A DNA stretch of 64,000 nt from Corynebacterium endometrii (GCF_004795735.1 NZ_CP039247.1:1612001-1676000), one strand, 5' to 3'; shown: positions 1 through 8,902, numbered from the stretch's first letter. A program made the numbers and translations. The notes: generated by a model not told the origin, from the sequence alone.

Positions 1-13
1 TTGGGTGTCACAG

Positions 14-19
14 TATAAT
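14..19 (+). promoter_or_regulatory. -10 element TATAAT of glxK
   Basis: Perfect TATAAT whose end is 7 bases before the ATG at 27, placing the predicted transcription start at or next to that ATG. The -35 region lies mostly outside the window. Confidence 0.6.
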
Positions 20-26
20 GAGCGGC

Positions 27-1154
27 ATGCATATTATCGTCGCGCCCGATTCCTTCAAGGGAACCGCCACCGCACCAGAGGCCGCAGCCGGCATTGCCGC
101 GGGCATTCGTGAAGCCCTCCCCGAAGCAAAAGTCACCACGCTCGCTTTAGCCGACGGCGGCGAGGGGACCTCGGAAGCAGTAGCCAGCGTCCTGGCCACC
201 GCCGGGCACCGAATTGAAAAGGTAACCCTGCCCACCGTGGACGCCCTAGGAAGGTTGACGGAGGCGACCTATTATCTTGACCGCGATGACAACACCGCCT
301 ACATCGATGTGGCCGCCGCCTCCGGCCTGCCTGCCGTGGCGGACGGCCCCGACGCCCTGCATTCTGACACCTACGGGACGGGCGTTCTTATCGCCGACGC
401 CGAATCCAAAGGCGCCAAGCGCATTGTCCTGGGCCTAGGGGGCTCCGCCACGACCGACGGAGGCACCGGCATCCTGACCGCCCTGGGCGCCGCGGCCCAC
501 GATTCCCGCGGCTACGCCCTGCCCAAGGGCGGCGCTCCCCTGGTGCACCTGGACCACATTGACACGGTGCAGCTCAACATGAAGGCGGCAATGCTGGATT
601 TTGTCCTTCTGTGTGACACCCGCTGCACCGCGGCCCGCTCGGCGATCATGTACGGCCCCCAGAAAGGCGCGTCGCAGCAGGAAGTGGCATTACTGACCGG
701 CGCCTTACAGCGCCTGTGTGAGGTAACCGGGATTGATCCAGAGACCGAATCCTTCGGCGCCGCCGGCGCGATTCCAGTTGGCCTGACCTGGGTATCTGAG
801 ACCCTGTGGGGCACCCGGGACCACGTCGCCGTTCGCTCTGGCGCGGAATTCATCGCCGATGCCATGAACCTCGATGATCGCCTAGCCACCGCGGACCTCA
901 TCATCACGGGTGAAGGCGGCTTCGATGAGCAGTCCCTGACCGGAAAGGTGGTGGGCACCATCGCCGATAAGGCCGCGGCCGCGGGAGTTCAGCTTGGCGT
1001 CGTGGCGGGCCGCTTTGATGACTCCGCCGAGCTTCCGGCCGGAACGCTGTCAGCGGAACTCATCTCCCTGCGCGAATCCGAATCCCAGCCTATGCCCGCG
1101 CAGTTGCGCGCGGCCGGCAAGGCGATTGCAAAGCAGCTCTCCGCGCGAGGCTAA
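27..1154 (+). CDS. glxK: glycerate kinase (GlxK/GarK family)
   Basis: Phosphorylates D-glycerate to a phosphoglycerate with ATP in the cytoplasm, feeding glyoxylate- or glycerate-derived carbon into glycolysis. The N-terminus carries the family signature IIVAPDSFKGT, followed by ADGGEGT near residue 45, GLGGSATTDGG near 140 and TGEGGFDEQS near 295. About 375 residues is normal for the family. An ATG at 18 is also in frame, but TATAAT at 14-19 lies at -10 distance from the ATG at 27, so a leaderless start at 27 fits both the promoter and the family N-terminus. It is monocistronic and ends at a strong terminator. Family assignment is secure; whether 2- or 3-phosphoglycerate is made cannot be read from the sequence. 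Confidence 0.93.
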   Translation: MHIIVAPDSFKGTATAPEAAAGIAAGIREALPEAKVTTLALADGGEGTSEAVASVLATAGHRIEKVTLPTVDALGRLTEATYYLDRDDNTAYIDVAAASGLPAVADGPDALHSDTYGTGVLIADAESKGAKRIVLGLGGSATTDGGTGILTALGAAAHDSRGYALPKGGAPLVHLDHIDTVQLNMKAAMLDFVLLCDTRCTAARSAIMYGPQKGASQQEVALLTGALQRLCEVTGIDPETESFGAAGAIPVGLTWVSETLWGTRDHVAVRSGAEFIADAMNLDDRLATADLIITGEGGFDEQSLTGKVVGTIADKAAAAGVQLGVVAGRFDDSAELPAGTLSAELISLRESESQPMPAQLRAAGKAIAKQLSARG

Positions 1155-1194
1155 CCCACTGGCCCGCACCGGGCCACGATTTATTCGCACAGCA

Positions 1195-1242
1195 CAGCGC
1201 CCGTCTACCTCACCGCATTGGAGGTAAACGGGCGCTGTTTTT
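1195..1242 (+). terminator. rho-independent terminator after glxK
   Basis: Arms CAGCGCCCGT and ACGGGCGCTG, extended by TACCTC/GAGGTA, are followed by TTTTTA on the plus strand. The hairpin sits between convergent glxK and metS and probably serves both. Confidence 0.85.
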
Positions 1243-1251
1243 ATGCGTTGC

Positions 1252-1422
1252 CTACTTGACGTGTTCCTGGGCCACCAGGGCATCGTCGGAGGCGTACTCG
1301 TAGTCGCGGAGGTCGCCGGAGACCTCATCTGGATGCTTGCGCAGGTGGATTATTGCCGCGGCCAGGCCGCCCCAGATAATCACCATGAACAAAACCATCA
1401 TCATGATTGCGATACCGGACAT
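1252..1422 (-). CDS. metS: small membrane subunit MetS of the MetPS methionine transporter
   Basis: Encodes 56 residues: one N-terminal membrane helix (roughly residues 4-26, rich in M, I, V, L with WGGLAAAII) and a short acidic cytoplasmic tail ending AQEHVK. In Corynebacterium glutamicum the NSS-family methionine carrier MetP works with a roughly 60-residue partner encoded directly downstream. Size, topology and position match that partner. The start codon is two bases after the metP stop, and its ribosome site AAGGAGGG lies inside the last metP codons, so the two are translationally coupled. The gene is easily missed because it is short. Confidence 0.88.
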   Translation of the reverse strand: MSGIAIMMMVLFMVIIWGGLAAAIIHLRKHPDEVSGDLRDYEYASDDALVAQEHVK

Positions 1423-1424
1423 AT

Positions 1425-3053
1425 TTAGCCCTCCTTCTGAATCAAATCGGTGTTTTCTTCGCCGGGCACATAGGCGCGCGGCTTGGCAAGCTTGCGGGTA
1501 GCCTCGGGGTTCACACCGAAGTCAGAGCCCGGAGGGCCGGACAGTGGCAGCTGCGAGTCGCGCCATGGCATCACGGACAGGGCGAAGGACACCGCGACGA
1601 TGGCGGCGATAACGCCCCAACCCCAGGTGATGATTTGGGATTGCTGGTAGCCACCGTAAGGCTCATTGATCAGGGTGACAATCTCCTGGATGAGGGTAAA
1701 CCCGAGGACCAGGGTGGTGACGTTAACCACGCAAATGCGCCATACGTTGCCGACGTGGAAGGAAGACACGGCATTGATGTGAGTGGAGAACTCGCCGATG
1801 CGGCGGAGAATCCAGTCAATGATGATGACCGCGATAAGGGCCACACCCACGATGCCCACGTTATTCGTGAACTTGTCCATGATGTCCAGGGTGACCATGC
1901 CGGAGGTGGTTGCAAACAGTGCCAGGGACAGCAGCGCCATGACCACACCGATGCCGATAGCGGCGGTCTTACGCGGCAGGTCGAACTTGTCCTTCACCGC
2001 GGAAACCACAACCTCCATCAGGGAGAACAGGGAGGTAAATCCGGCGAGGGTGAGGGAGAGGAAGAACAGGAAACCAAAGATGCTGCCGCCAACCATTTCG
2101 TTGATGATCGCCGGGAACGCGACGAAAGCCAGGCCAATGCCGGAGGTGGCAACCTCATCGACCTGCACGCCCTGGCTTGCTGCCATAAAGCCCAGTGCGG
2201 CGAAGACACCAATACCGGCCAGAACCTCGAAGGAGGAATTAGCGAAACCGGTAACCAAACCGGTGCCGGTCAGGTTGGTACGAGGCTTCAGGTAGGAGGA
2301 ATAGGTCAGCATGATGCCAAAGGACACGGACAGGGAGAAGAAGATCTGTCCATACGCCGCAACCCACACGGTTGGGTTGGTCAACTCGCCCCAGTGAGGG
2401 GTAAACAGTGCGTCCAAGCCCATTCCGGCGCCCTCGAGGAATACCGAGCGAACCACCACGATGATAAACAGCACGAACAGCAGCGGGATGAAGAACTTGG
2501 ATACGGCACCAATGCCCTTATCCACGCCGATAGCCAAAACGACAATCGCGGCGATCCAGACCAACGCCAGCGCTAGCGCGATCTGTGGGACGAAATCCGT
2601 GGAAAATACCTTGGTATCATCCAGCTGCAGGAAGTCCGTGAAGAAGTAGGCGTTGGTGTCATCGCCCCACTGCCGGCCTAGGGACTTGATGGTATAAATC
2701 GCGGCCCAGGCGATGATCGCCGCGTAATAGATGGTAATGAAAAACGCAATGCCCACCTGGATCCAACCCACGGGCTCGGCCCACGCCTTAATGCGGCGGA
2801 ACACCAAGGGCGCGGAACCGCGGTAGCGGTGGCCCAGCGCGTAATCCAGGAACAAAAGCGGGATACCCGCGGTGAGCAGCGCCACCAGATAGGGTATCAG
2901 GAACGCGCCGCCGCCGTTGTCATATGCAACGTATGGGAAGCGCCAGATGTTGCCAAGGCCAACGGCGGAACCGATGGCGGCGAGCAGGAATACCCAGCGG
3001 GAGGAAAATACTTCCCGCCTCTCACCTTGCTGCGCCTGAGTGTTGTCAGACAT
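1425..3053 (-). CDS. metP: sodium-dependent methionine/alanine uptake transporter MetP
   Basis: A 542-residue neurotransmitter:sodium symporter family permease. The N-terminal signature SAVGLGNIWRFPY (about residues 31-43) lines the family's Na+ and substrate site. It is followed by YDNGGGAFLIPY and about eleven further hydrophobic segments, with a soluble charged C-terminus. Together with the downstream MetS it corresponds to the C. glutamicum Na+-coupled methionine/alanine importer. The ATG at 3053 is preceded by GGTGAGG. Substrate is inferred from the MetS partner and genus; the family fold itself is certain. No perfect McbR-type operator is visible upstream. Confidence 0.92.
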   Translation of the reverse strand: MSDNTQAQQGERREVFSSRWVFLLAAIGSAVGLGNIWRFPYVAYDNGGGAFLIPYLVALLTAGIPLLFLDYALGHRYRGSAPLVFRRIKAWAEPVGWIQVGIAFFITIYYAAIIAWAAIYTIKSLGRQWGDDTNAYFFTDFLQLDDTKVFSTDFVPQIALALALVWIAAIVVLAIGVDKGIGAVSKFFIPLLFVLFIIVVVRSVFLEGAGMGLDALFTPHWGELTNPTVWVAAYGQIFFSLSVSFGIMLTYSSYLKPRTNLTGTGLVTGFANSSFEVLAGIGVFAALGFMAASQGVQVDEVATSGIGLAFVAFPAIINEMVGGSIFGFLFFLSLTLAGFTSLFSLMEVVVSAVKDKFDLPRKTAAIGIGVVMALLSLALFATTSGMVTLDIMDKFTNNVGIVGVALIAVIIIDWILRRIGEFSTHINAVSSFHVGNVWRICVVNVTTLVLGFTLIQEIVTLINEPYGGYQQSQIITWGWGVIAAIVAVSFALSVMPWRDSQLPLSGPPGSDFGVNPEATRKLAKPRAYVPGEENTDLIQKEG

Positions 3054-3425
3054 TTTTACCTCACCGGAAACTGTGTAAGAAGAGAAACATTGTCACATCT
3101 GGACGGTGGTGAAACCCTTTTTCTCACCTATGGGTGGGGCGAGTCGGAAGTCCCAGCCCGGCAACCCTCATGGATAAAAGTGGGAGACCGTTTTCAGATA
3201 GTGAGATAGTAGCCAGATTCCCACCTAATGAGAAACGTATTCTCACAGTCTGAAAGAATCCACCCCCACTTGCGGGGAGGGATCCCATCCCGCATACATG
3301 GACTCACTCCACGCCCAACACAAATGTCCTCAGAGGTCAGCAATTACCCCGATTCGCGGCTAAAGCCCCGCCCACTCGCACCCATTGCGGCGCGCGGCGC
3401 TAGACCGCGTGCGCCGCCACGGTTC
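3054..3425. other. intergenic region upstream of metP with possible RNA structure
   Basis: This 372-base stretch has no convincing gene. On the minus strand it must carry the metP promoter and leader. It holds a perfect inverted repeat TGAGAA-N5-TTCTCA at 3229-3245. On the plus strand ACGGT (3103-3107) can pair with ACCGT (3187-3191), enclosing the decamer CCCGGCAACC (3157-3166), which resembles the conserved core of SAM-I/SAM-IV riboswitches. CCCC-N6-GGGG at about 3264-3280 could end the transcript of the gene to its right. Confidence 0.4.
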
Positions 3426-3824
3426 CTAACGCAGAATCTCAACCGTCCACGGGAAAATCGCGGGCTGTTCGTGGGCCTTTTCATCCTCTAGGAGTACGTG
3501 ATCCTTCGGCAGCACCGCCTCGGGGGTCAGCAGGCGGGAGAGCACCATGGTCAGTTGATTGATGGAGCCTTCCACCCCATCAACCGCGATGGCGTACCGG
3601 CGCACAGAGGCGTTTTCCAACTCCAGGTCCTCATGCTCATCCCGGTAGCTTTGGCGCAGCGTTTCCTCAACGCCCTCATAAAGCTTCGGCGCGTCATCGC
3701 GCACCACCGTGGCGCTAGTCAGCTTTCCCGCTGCAACTAGCTTTTCTCCTGCGGTGCTAAACATCTCCCCCACTCGATCGGCGAAATCGTGGGTTACCAA
3801 AACATCAAACTGAATAATCGGCAT
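3426..3824 (-). CDS. conserved hypothetical protein, 132 aa
   Basis: I do not recognise a named family. The protein is soluble, acidic and mixed alpha/beta, with no signal peptide or membrane segment. It starts MPIIQFDVLVTHDFADRV and ends PAIFPWTVEILR. Codon use (strong GC third position) is that of its neighbours, and the frame is open over its whole length, so I take it as real. TAGTCT lies six bases upstream of the ATG, consistent with a leaderless transcript; there is no good ribosome site. Confidence 0.7.
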   Translation of the reverse strand: MPIIQFDVLVTHDFADRVGEMFSTAGEKLVAAGKLTSATVVRDDAPKLYEGVEETLRQSYRDEHEDLELENASVRRYAIAVDGVEGSINQLTMVLSRLLTPEAVLPKDHVLLEDEKAHEQPAIFPWTVEILR

Positions 3825-3924
3825 AGCCCAAGACTACCTACCCGCGTAAGTACGCAGCATTTGCGACTACCATTTCATTAGAGCCCCGTTAACCCATCGC
3901 GATCAGAAAGGCCTTCAAACCACC

Positions 3925-5151
3925 ATGTCCACGCCTTCATCCTCTGCCACCGCCCCGCAGCAAGCCATTGCGGATTTCATTAACTCCCACGGAACGGATC
4001 TCACGTGGCAGCGCCCCTTCTATGAAGACTTGCACGCCAACCCGGAGCTGTCCCATGAGGAAGAGCGTACCGCCGGCAAGATCTTAGAACGCCTGGACGC
4101 CATGGACTGCGAGGTGGTTTCAGGAATCGGCGGCCACGGCATCGTTGCCATCTTCCGCAACGGTGAGGGCCCGTCCGTGCTTATGCGTGCGGACTTTGAT
4201 GCACTGCCGGTGAAAGAGGAAAGCGGCTTAAGCTACGCGTCAACGAACGACTATATGCACGCGTGCGGCCACGACATGCACGCCACGGCGCTGATGGGTG
4301 TGTGCGAGGTTCTCAACGCGCAACGCCAGGCCTGGACGGGCACGTTCTTGGCCCTATTCCAGCCGGCCGAGGAAACTTCCGTGGGCGCTAAGTACATGAT
4401 CGCCGATGACCTGGTCAGCAGGGTCCCCGCACCGGATATCTGCCTGGGCCAACACGTGCTTCCAGGCAAGGCGGGCCTAGTAATGTCCAAACCCGGCCCC
4501 GTTCTAGCTGGTTGCGATTCCCTCCGCATCCGGGTCACCGGCCGCTCCGCGCACGCTTCCATGCCCCACAACTCCATTGACCCTACGTTCCTAGCGGCCA
4601 TGATCGTCGTCCGCCTGCAGGGCATCGTGGGCCGCGAGGTGGCCCCTCATGAGTTCTTTGTCATTTCGGTCGGCGAGTTGCATTCCGGGGATAAGAACAA
4701 CATCATTCCGGACTACGCTGAGCTAGTCCTCAACACTCGCTACTATGACACCGCCCTGGCTGAGCGCGTCTACGGCAGCCTGGAGCGAATGGTGCGGGCC
4801 GAGTGCGAGGCATCCGGGTGCACGGTAGAGCCAACCTTCGAATTCTTCGCCCACGGTGAGGTCACGGATAACGACCCGGCGGCGGATGCGGCCATCCGCC
4901 CGACGTTTGATTCCGTCTTCGGCGAGCTGTCCATCACCACGGAGCCGTCCACCGCGTCCGAGGATTTCTGCTACCTCCCACAGGCCTGGGGCGTTCCTTA
5001 CTATTACTGGTTCATCGGCTCCACCCCTGAATCCCTCATGGACAATCCGCCTGTCAACCACCAGGCGAACTTCATCCCGGAGTATGAACCGACGGTAGAT
5101 TCCTCAACCAAGGCGGGCCTAGCCGCGGTTTTGACCTATCTGCACCGATAA
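3925..5151 (+). CDS. M20-family amidohydrolase (N-acyl-amino-acid/hippurate hydrolase type)
   Basis: Cytoplasmic metal-dependent hydrolase of 408 residues that removes acyl groups from N-acylated amino acids or similar amides. Metal and catalytic motifs are in order: ADFDALPVKEE (about 90-100), HACGHDMHAT (about 112-121), QPAEETSVGAKYMI (about 145-158), a dimerisation domain containing GRSAHASMPHNSIDP, and the late SEDFCYL. This layout is that of the M20D amidohydrolases. AGAAAGGCC upstream gives a modest ribosome site. Substrate is not predictable; a peptide or indole-acetyl-amino-acid hydrolase is an alternative within the same family. Confidence 0.9.
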   Translation: MSTPSSSATAPQQAIADFINSHGTDLTWQRPFYEDLHANPELSHEEERTAGKILERLDAMDCEVVSGIGGHGIVAIFRNGEGPSVLMRADFDALPVKEESGLSYASTNDYMHACGHDMHATALMGVCEVLNAQRQAWTGTFLALFQPAEETSVGAKYMIADDLVSRVPAPDICLGQHVLPGKAGLVMSKPGPVLAGCDSLRIRVTGRSAHASMPHNSIDPTFLAAMIVVRLQGIVGREVAPHEFFVISVGELHSGDKNNIIPDYAELVLNTRYYDTALAERVYGSLERMVRAECEASGCTVEPTFEFFAHGEVTDNDPAADAAIRPTFDSVFGELSITTEPSTASEDFCYLPQAWGVPYYYWFIGSTPESLMDNPPVNHQANFIPEYEPTVDSSTKAGLAAVLTYLHR

Positions 5152-5332
5152 ACTCGAGGTAGACCAACGGCCGGAATTGGGCGAAAATACCTAAACTGCG
5201 GATCCGCACAGCTAGAAGCAGCGTTTCGCGAGGTGCAACCCCGCAGCTTTAGGGAACATGATTAGACTAGGGCCGTTGAAGCGATAAAGAAGAAGCACAC
5301 TAGAGACCAATCTAGGGAAAGAGAATCACCAC

Positions 5333-7723
5333 GTGAGTACCCCGAAGCATTCGGCATTCGAAGCCACCGTGCCATCCCATGTACGCGCGGCCTCCGGCCT
5401 GACCGCTAGCACCGCAACCGACCGTAAGTTTTGGTCCGGGCTCTCCGCCGCGGTAGTCAACGAGATTGCGGACAACTGGGAAGCCACCCGTGCCGCCTAT
5501 GACAAAACCCGTCAGCAGCACTACTTCTCCGCCGAGTTCCTCCAGGGCCGCGCGCTGCTCAATAACCTCACCAACCTAGGCCTGGTAGACGAGGCCTCCG
5601 CCGCGGCCGAGGCCCACGGCCACAACCTCGTGGACGTTTTGGAGGCGGAGCATGACGCCGCCTTGGGCAACGGTGGCCTGGGGCGCTTGGCCGCCTGCTT
5701 CCTTGACTCCGCAGTGACCCTGGACTACCCGGTGACCGGTTACGGCATCCTGTACCGCTACGGCCTGTTCCGCCAGTCCTTCGAGAATGGCTATCAGAAG
5801 GAAGCGCCGGATTCCTGGATGGAAAATGGCTACGAGTTTGTTATCCGCCACGCCTCCGAGCAGCGACTGGTCCACTTCGATGACATGGACGTACGCGCGA
5901 TCCCTTATGACATGCCTATCACCGGCTACGGCACGGACAACGTGGGCACCCTCCGCCTGTGGAAGTCGGAGCCGATGGAGGAATTCGACTACGACGCGTT
6001 TAACTCCCAGCGCTTTACCGAGGCGATCGTGGAGCGCGAGAAGGTGGCCGATATCTGCCGCGTTCTCTACCCCAATGACACCACCTACGAGGGCAAGGTG
6101 CTGCGCGTCCGTCAGCAATACTTCTTCGTTTCCGCCTCCCTGCAGGCCATGGTCTCTAACTACATCGAGCAGCACGGCGAAGATCTGACCGGCTTCGCCA
6201 AGTACAACTGCATCCAGCTCAATGACACCCACCCGGTTCTCGCCATCCCAGAGCTCATGCGCATCCTCCTCGACGATCACCACATGAGCTGGGATGACGC
6301 GTGGAAGGTCGTGACGGAAACCTTCGCCTACACCAACCACACCACCCTGGCAGAGGCACTGGAGCAGTGGGAGGTATCCATCTTCCAGCGCCTGTTTTGG
6401 CGCGTATGGGAAATCGTCGAGGAGATTGACCGCCGCTTCCGCGAGGATATGGCCGGCCGCGGCCTCGACCAGGGCCGCATCAACTACATGGCACCCGTTC
6501 AGGATGGGCGCGTGCACATGGCGTGGATTGCCTGCTACGCGGCGTACTCCATCAATGGAGTGGCGGCGCTGCATACGGAAATCATCAAGGCAGACACGCT
6601 CTCCGAGTGGCATGAGCTGTGGCCTGAAAAGTTCAACAATAAGACCAACGGCGTGACCCCGCGCCGCTGGCTGAAGATGTGCAACCCTCGCCTGTCCTCC
6701 CTGCTGGACCGCCTGTCCGGCAACGACGAATGGGTCACGAAGCTCACCAACCTCCGCGAGCTGACCAAGTACGCCGATGACGCCGACGTGCTCAAGGAGC
6801 TGCAGGAGATCAAGGCAGCCAACAAGGCCGAGTTTGCCGAGTGGATCAAAAACCACCAGGGCGATGAGGTGGACCCCCAGTCCATCTTCGACGTCCAGAT
6901 CAAGCGCCTGCACGAATACAAGCGTCAGCACCTCAATGCGCTCTACATCCTGGATCTGTACTTCCGGGTCAAGGCCGGCGAGGAAATCACCCCACGCACC
7001 TTCATCTTCGGCGCCAAGGCCGCCCCTGGATACGACCGCGCCAAGGCGATCATCAAGCTGATCAACACCATTGGTGACCTGATCAACAATGATGAGGACA
7101 CCAAGGACATCCTCAAGGTGGTCTTCGTGGAGAACTACAACGTTTCCCCTGCCGAAAAGATCATCCCCGCGGCGGATATCTCTGAGCAGATTTCCACCGC
7201 CGGTAAGGAGGCTTCCGGCACCTCGAACATGAAGTTCATGATGAACGGCGCCGTTACCCTGGGCACCCTGGACGGCGCGAATGTTGAGATTGTCGAGGCC
7301 GTGGGAGAGGAAAACGCCTACATCTTCGGCGCCAAGACGGAAGAGCTCCCGGAGTTGAAGAAGAACTATAACCCGGGCGAGCTGTACAACTCCGTCAAGG
7401 GCCTAAAGCGCGTCCTGGACGCGCTGACTGATGGCACCCTGGGGCAGGAGAACAACGGCTTGTTTGGCGATATTCGTTCTTCCCTGTTGGATGGCTACGG
7501 CGAGCACGCCCAGGACACTTACTATGTCCTCGGGGACTTTGAGGCCTTCCGCGAAGCCCGCGACAGGGCGGCCACCGAATACTCCCAGGATCCTCAAGGG
7601 TGGGCACGCAAGTGCTGGATCAACATCTGCGAGTCCGGCCGCTTCTCCTCTGACCGCACCATTGAAGATTACGCAAAGGACGTCTGGAAGCTGGAGCCAA
7701 CTCCTATCGCAAGCCAAGGCTAG
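5333..7723 (+). CDS. glgP: glycogen/maltodextrin phosphorylase
   Basis: PLP-dependent phosphorylase of 796 residues that releases glucose 1-phosphate from alpha-1,4-glucan ends. Visible landmarks are ALGNGGLGRLAACFLDS (about 104-120), GYGILYRYGLF, the active-site stretch PAEKIIPAADISEQIS, and EASGTSNMKFMMNG, whose lysine binds PLP, followed by LGTLDGANVEI. Length is normal for bacterial members. The start is a GTG at 5333. It acts with the debranching enzyme GlgX encoded at 24705. The gene ends only seven bases before the promoter-like TATGCT of the next gene. Confidence 0.97.
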   Translation: MSTPKHSAFEATVPSHVRAASGLTASTATDRKFWSGLSAAVVNEIADNWEATRAAYDKTRQQHYFSAEFLQGRALLNNLTNLGLVDEASAAAEAHGHNLVDVLEAEHDAALGNGGLGRLAACFLDSAVTLDYPVTGYGILYRYGLFRQSFENGYQKEAPDSWMENGYEFVIRHASEQRLVHFDDMDVRAIPYDMPITGYGTDNVGTLRLWKSEPMEEFDYDAFNSQRFTEAIVEREKVADICRVLYPNDTTYEGKVLRVRQQYFFVSASLQAMVSNYIEQHGEDLTGFAKYNCIQLNDTHPVLAIPELMRILLDDHHMSWDDAWKVVTETFAYTNHTTLAEALEQWEVSIFQRLFWRVWEIVEEIDRRFREDMAGRGLDQGRINYMAPVQDGRVHMAWIACYAAYSINGVAALHTEIIKADTLSEWHELWPEKFNNKTNGVTPRRWLKMCNPRLSSLLDRLSGNDEWVTKLTNLRELTKYADDADVLKELQEIKAANKAEFAEWIKNHQGDEVDPQSIFDVQIKRLHEYKRQHLNALYILDLYFRVKAGEEITPRTFIFGAKAAPGYDRAKAIIKLINTIGDLINNDEDTKDILKVVFVENYNVSPAEKIIPAADISEQISTAGKEASGTSNMKFMMNGAVTLGTLDGANVEIVEAVGEENAYIFGAKTEELPELKKNYNPGELYNSVKGLKRVLDALTDGTLGQENNGLFGDIRSSLLDGYGEHAQDTYYVLGDFEAFREARDRAATEYSQDPQGWARKCWINICESGRFSSDRTIEDYAKDVWKLEPTPIASQG

Positions 7724-7729
7724 TGCCGC

Positions 7730-7735
7730 TATGCT
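7730..7735 (+). promoter_or_regulatory. -10 element TATGCT of the prpF-like gene
   Basis: TATGCT ends six bases before the ATG at 7742, in the 18-base space after glgP. No ribosome site is present, so a leaderless transcript is likely. Confidence 0.5.
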
Positions 7736-7741
7736 GGGAAT

Positions 7742-8839
7742 ATGACCAGCACGTGGATAGACTGTTGTTTCATACGCGGCGGAACCTCCAAAGGGATTTT
7801 CTTCAGCGCTAGCGCGCTCCCCAAGGAGTGGGACGCCGCGTTTTGCTCTGCCATGGGGTCACCGGATCCCTATGAGCGGCAGCTCAACGGAATGGGCGGC
7901 GGCATCTCATCCCTGTCCAAGGTGATGGTCGTGGATTCCACCTCGCGCCAGGGATTCGACCTTGAATACACGTTCGGCCAGGTTGACGTCACCTCCGCCA
8001 CGGTGGATTACGCGGGAAACTGCGGCAATCTATCCGCGGGAGTGGTGCCTTTTGCCCTGGAAAGCGGCCTGATCACGGCGCCGGATGGCCCGGCGGAGTT
8101 TCGCCTGTTCAACACCAATACCGGCAAAGCGGTTGCGGTGCGCCTCAATGTTGAAAATGGCCGCGCAAGGACCACCGGCGACACGGTTTTATCCGGTGTT
8201 GCCGGTACCGGGGATGCGATAGAACTGGCCTACCCCAATCCCGCGGGTTCGCGCACCGCGGGACTGCTGCCCACGGGAAACCGCGTCGATACCATAGCCG
8301 GCATCGAGGCCACGCTAATAGATGCAACCCTGCCACTGGTCATTGTCAGGGCCGCCGATGTGGGGCTGGCCGGCACCGAATCCCCCACCGAGATCGATGC
8401 ACTCACGCAAACCCTCACCCAGCTGGAGGACATCCGCCGCGCCGGCGCCGTGGCCATGGGCATGTGCGAAGCCCCAGGCGAAGCACCCGCCGTGGTCCCG
8501 AAGATAGCCCTGGTGGCCCCCGCCGCGGAATCCACATTGCTCGATGGAACCACTATGTCCGCAGATGACGTGGACTTTATGGTCCGCGTCATCTCCATGG
8601 GCAAATGCCACAAGGCCTCGCCCGCCACGGGCGCCATGTGCCTTGCCGCGGCGGCCGCGGTCCCGGGCACCCTAGTAAGCGAACTCGTGGACACCGCCGG
8701 GGACGTAAACATTGGAACCCCATCGGGGTTCGTCACCGCCGCGGCCTCCTACGCAGATGGCCATCTGGAGGAGACCTCATTGATGAGAACCGCACGAGTG
8801 TTGATGCGCGGCCAAGTGGCCGTAGAGATAGAAGAATAA
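7742..8839 (+). CDS. PrpF-family protein (methylaconitate isomerase-like)
   Basis: A 365-residue member of the PrpF family, which has the diaminopimelate-epimerase fold and isomerises methylaconitate or related tricarboxylates. The signature FIRGGTSKGIFF (about residues 9-20) carries the conserved lysine. YAGNCGNLSAGVVPFALE (about 90-107) carries the conserved cysteine region, and IGTPSGFV is near the C-terminus. Known PrpF proteins assist AcnD in the 2-methylcitrate cycle, but no acnD, prpC or prpB is near. Here it stands between glycogen phosphorylase and pyruvate kinase, so its substrate is open. Start supported by the adjacent TATGCT. Confidence 0.85.
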   Translation: MTSTWIDCCFIRGGTSKGIFFSASALPKEWDAAFCSAMGSPDPYERQLNGMGGGISSLSKVMVVDSTSRQGFDLEYTFGQVDVTSATVDYAGNCGNLSAGVVPFALESGLITAPDGPAEFRLFNTNTGKAVAVRLNVENGRARTTGDTVLSGVAGTGDAIELAYPNPAGSRTAGLLPTGNRVDTIAGIEATLIDATLPLVIVRAADVGLAGTESPTEIDALTQTLTQLEDIRRAGAVAMGMCEAPGEAPAVVPKIALVAPAAESTLLDGTTMSADDVDFMVRVISMGKCHKASPATGAMCLAAAAAVPGTLVSELVDTAGDVNIGTPSGFVTAAASYADGHLEETSLMRTARVLMRGQVAVEIEE

Positions 8840-8845
8840 AAACTA

Positions 8846-8881
8846 AAAGGCTGGCCCCGGGGTTTCCTGGGGCCAGCCTTT
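8846..8881. terminator. bidirectional terminator between prpF-like gene and pyk
   Basis: Perfect 13-base arms AAAGGCTGGCCCC and GGGGCCAGCCTTT around a 10-base loop, flanked by A-runs on the left and TTTCC on the right. It serves both convergent genes. Confidence 0.9.
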
Positions 8882-8902
8882 CCTTGTCCTGCTAAACGTA
8901 GC

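Noticed and set aside
1407..2576. Long plus-strand frame opposite metP, and similar long antisense frames opposite glgP (5576-6931), rluD (42661-43509) and ileS (51419-52945)
   Set aside because: They mirror GC-rich codon bias of well identified genes, have no family similarity and an improbable amino-acid composition.
3228..3491. 87-residue plus-strand frame in the metP upstream region
   Set aside because: Arg/Pro-rich with no motif or ribosome site, and it overlaps the end of the minus-strand gene at 3426.
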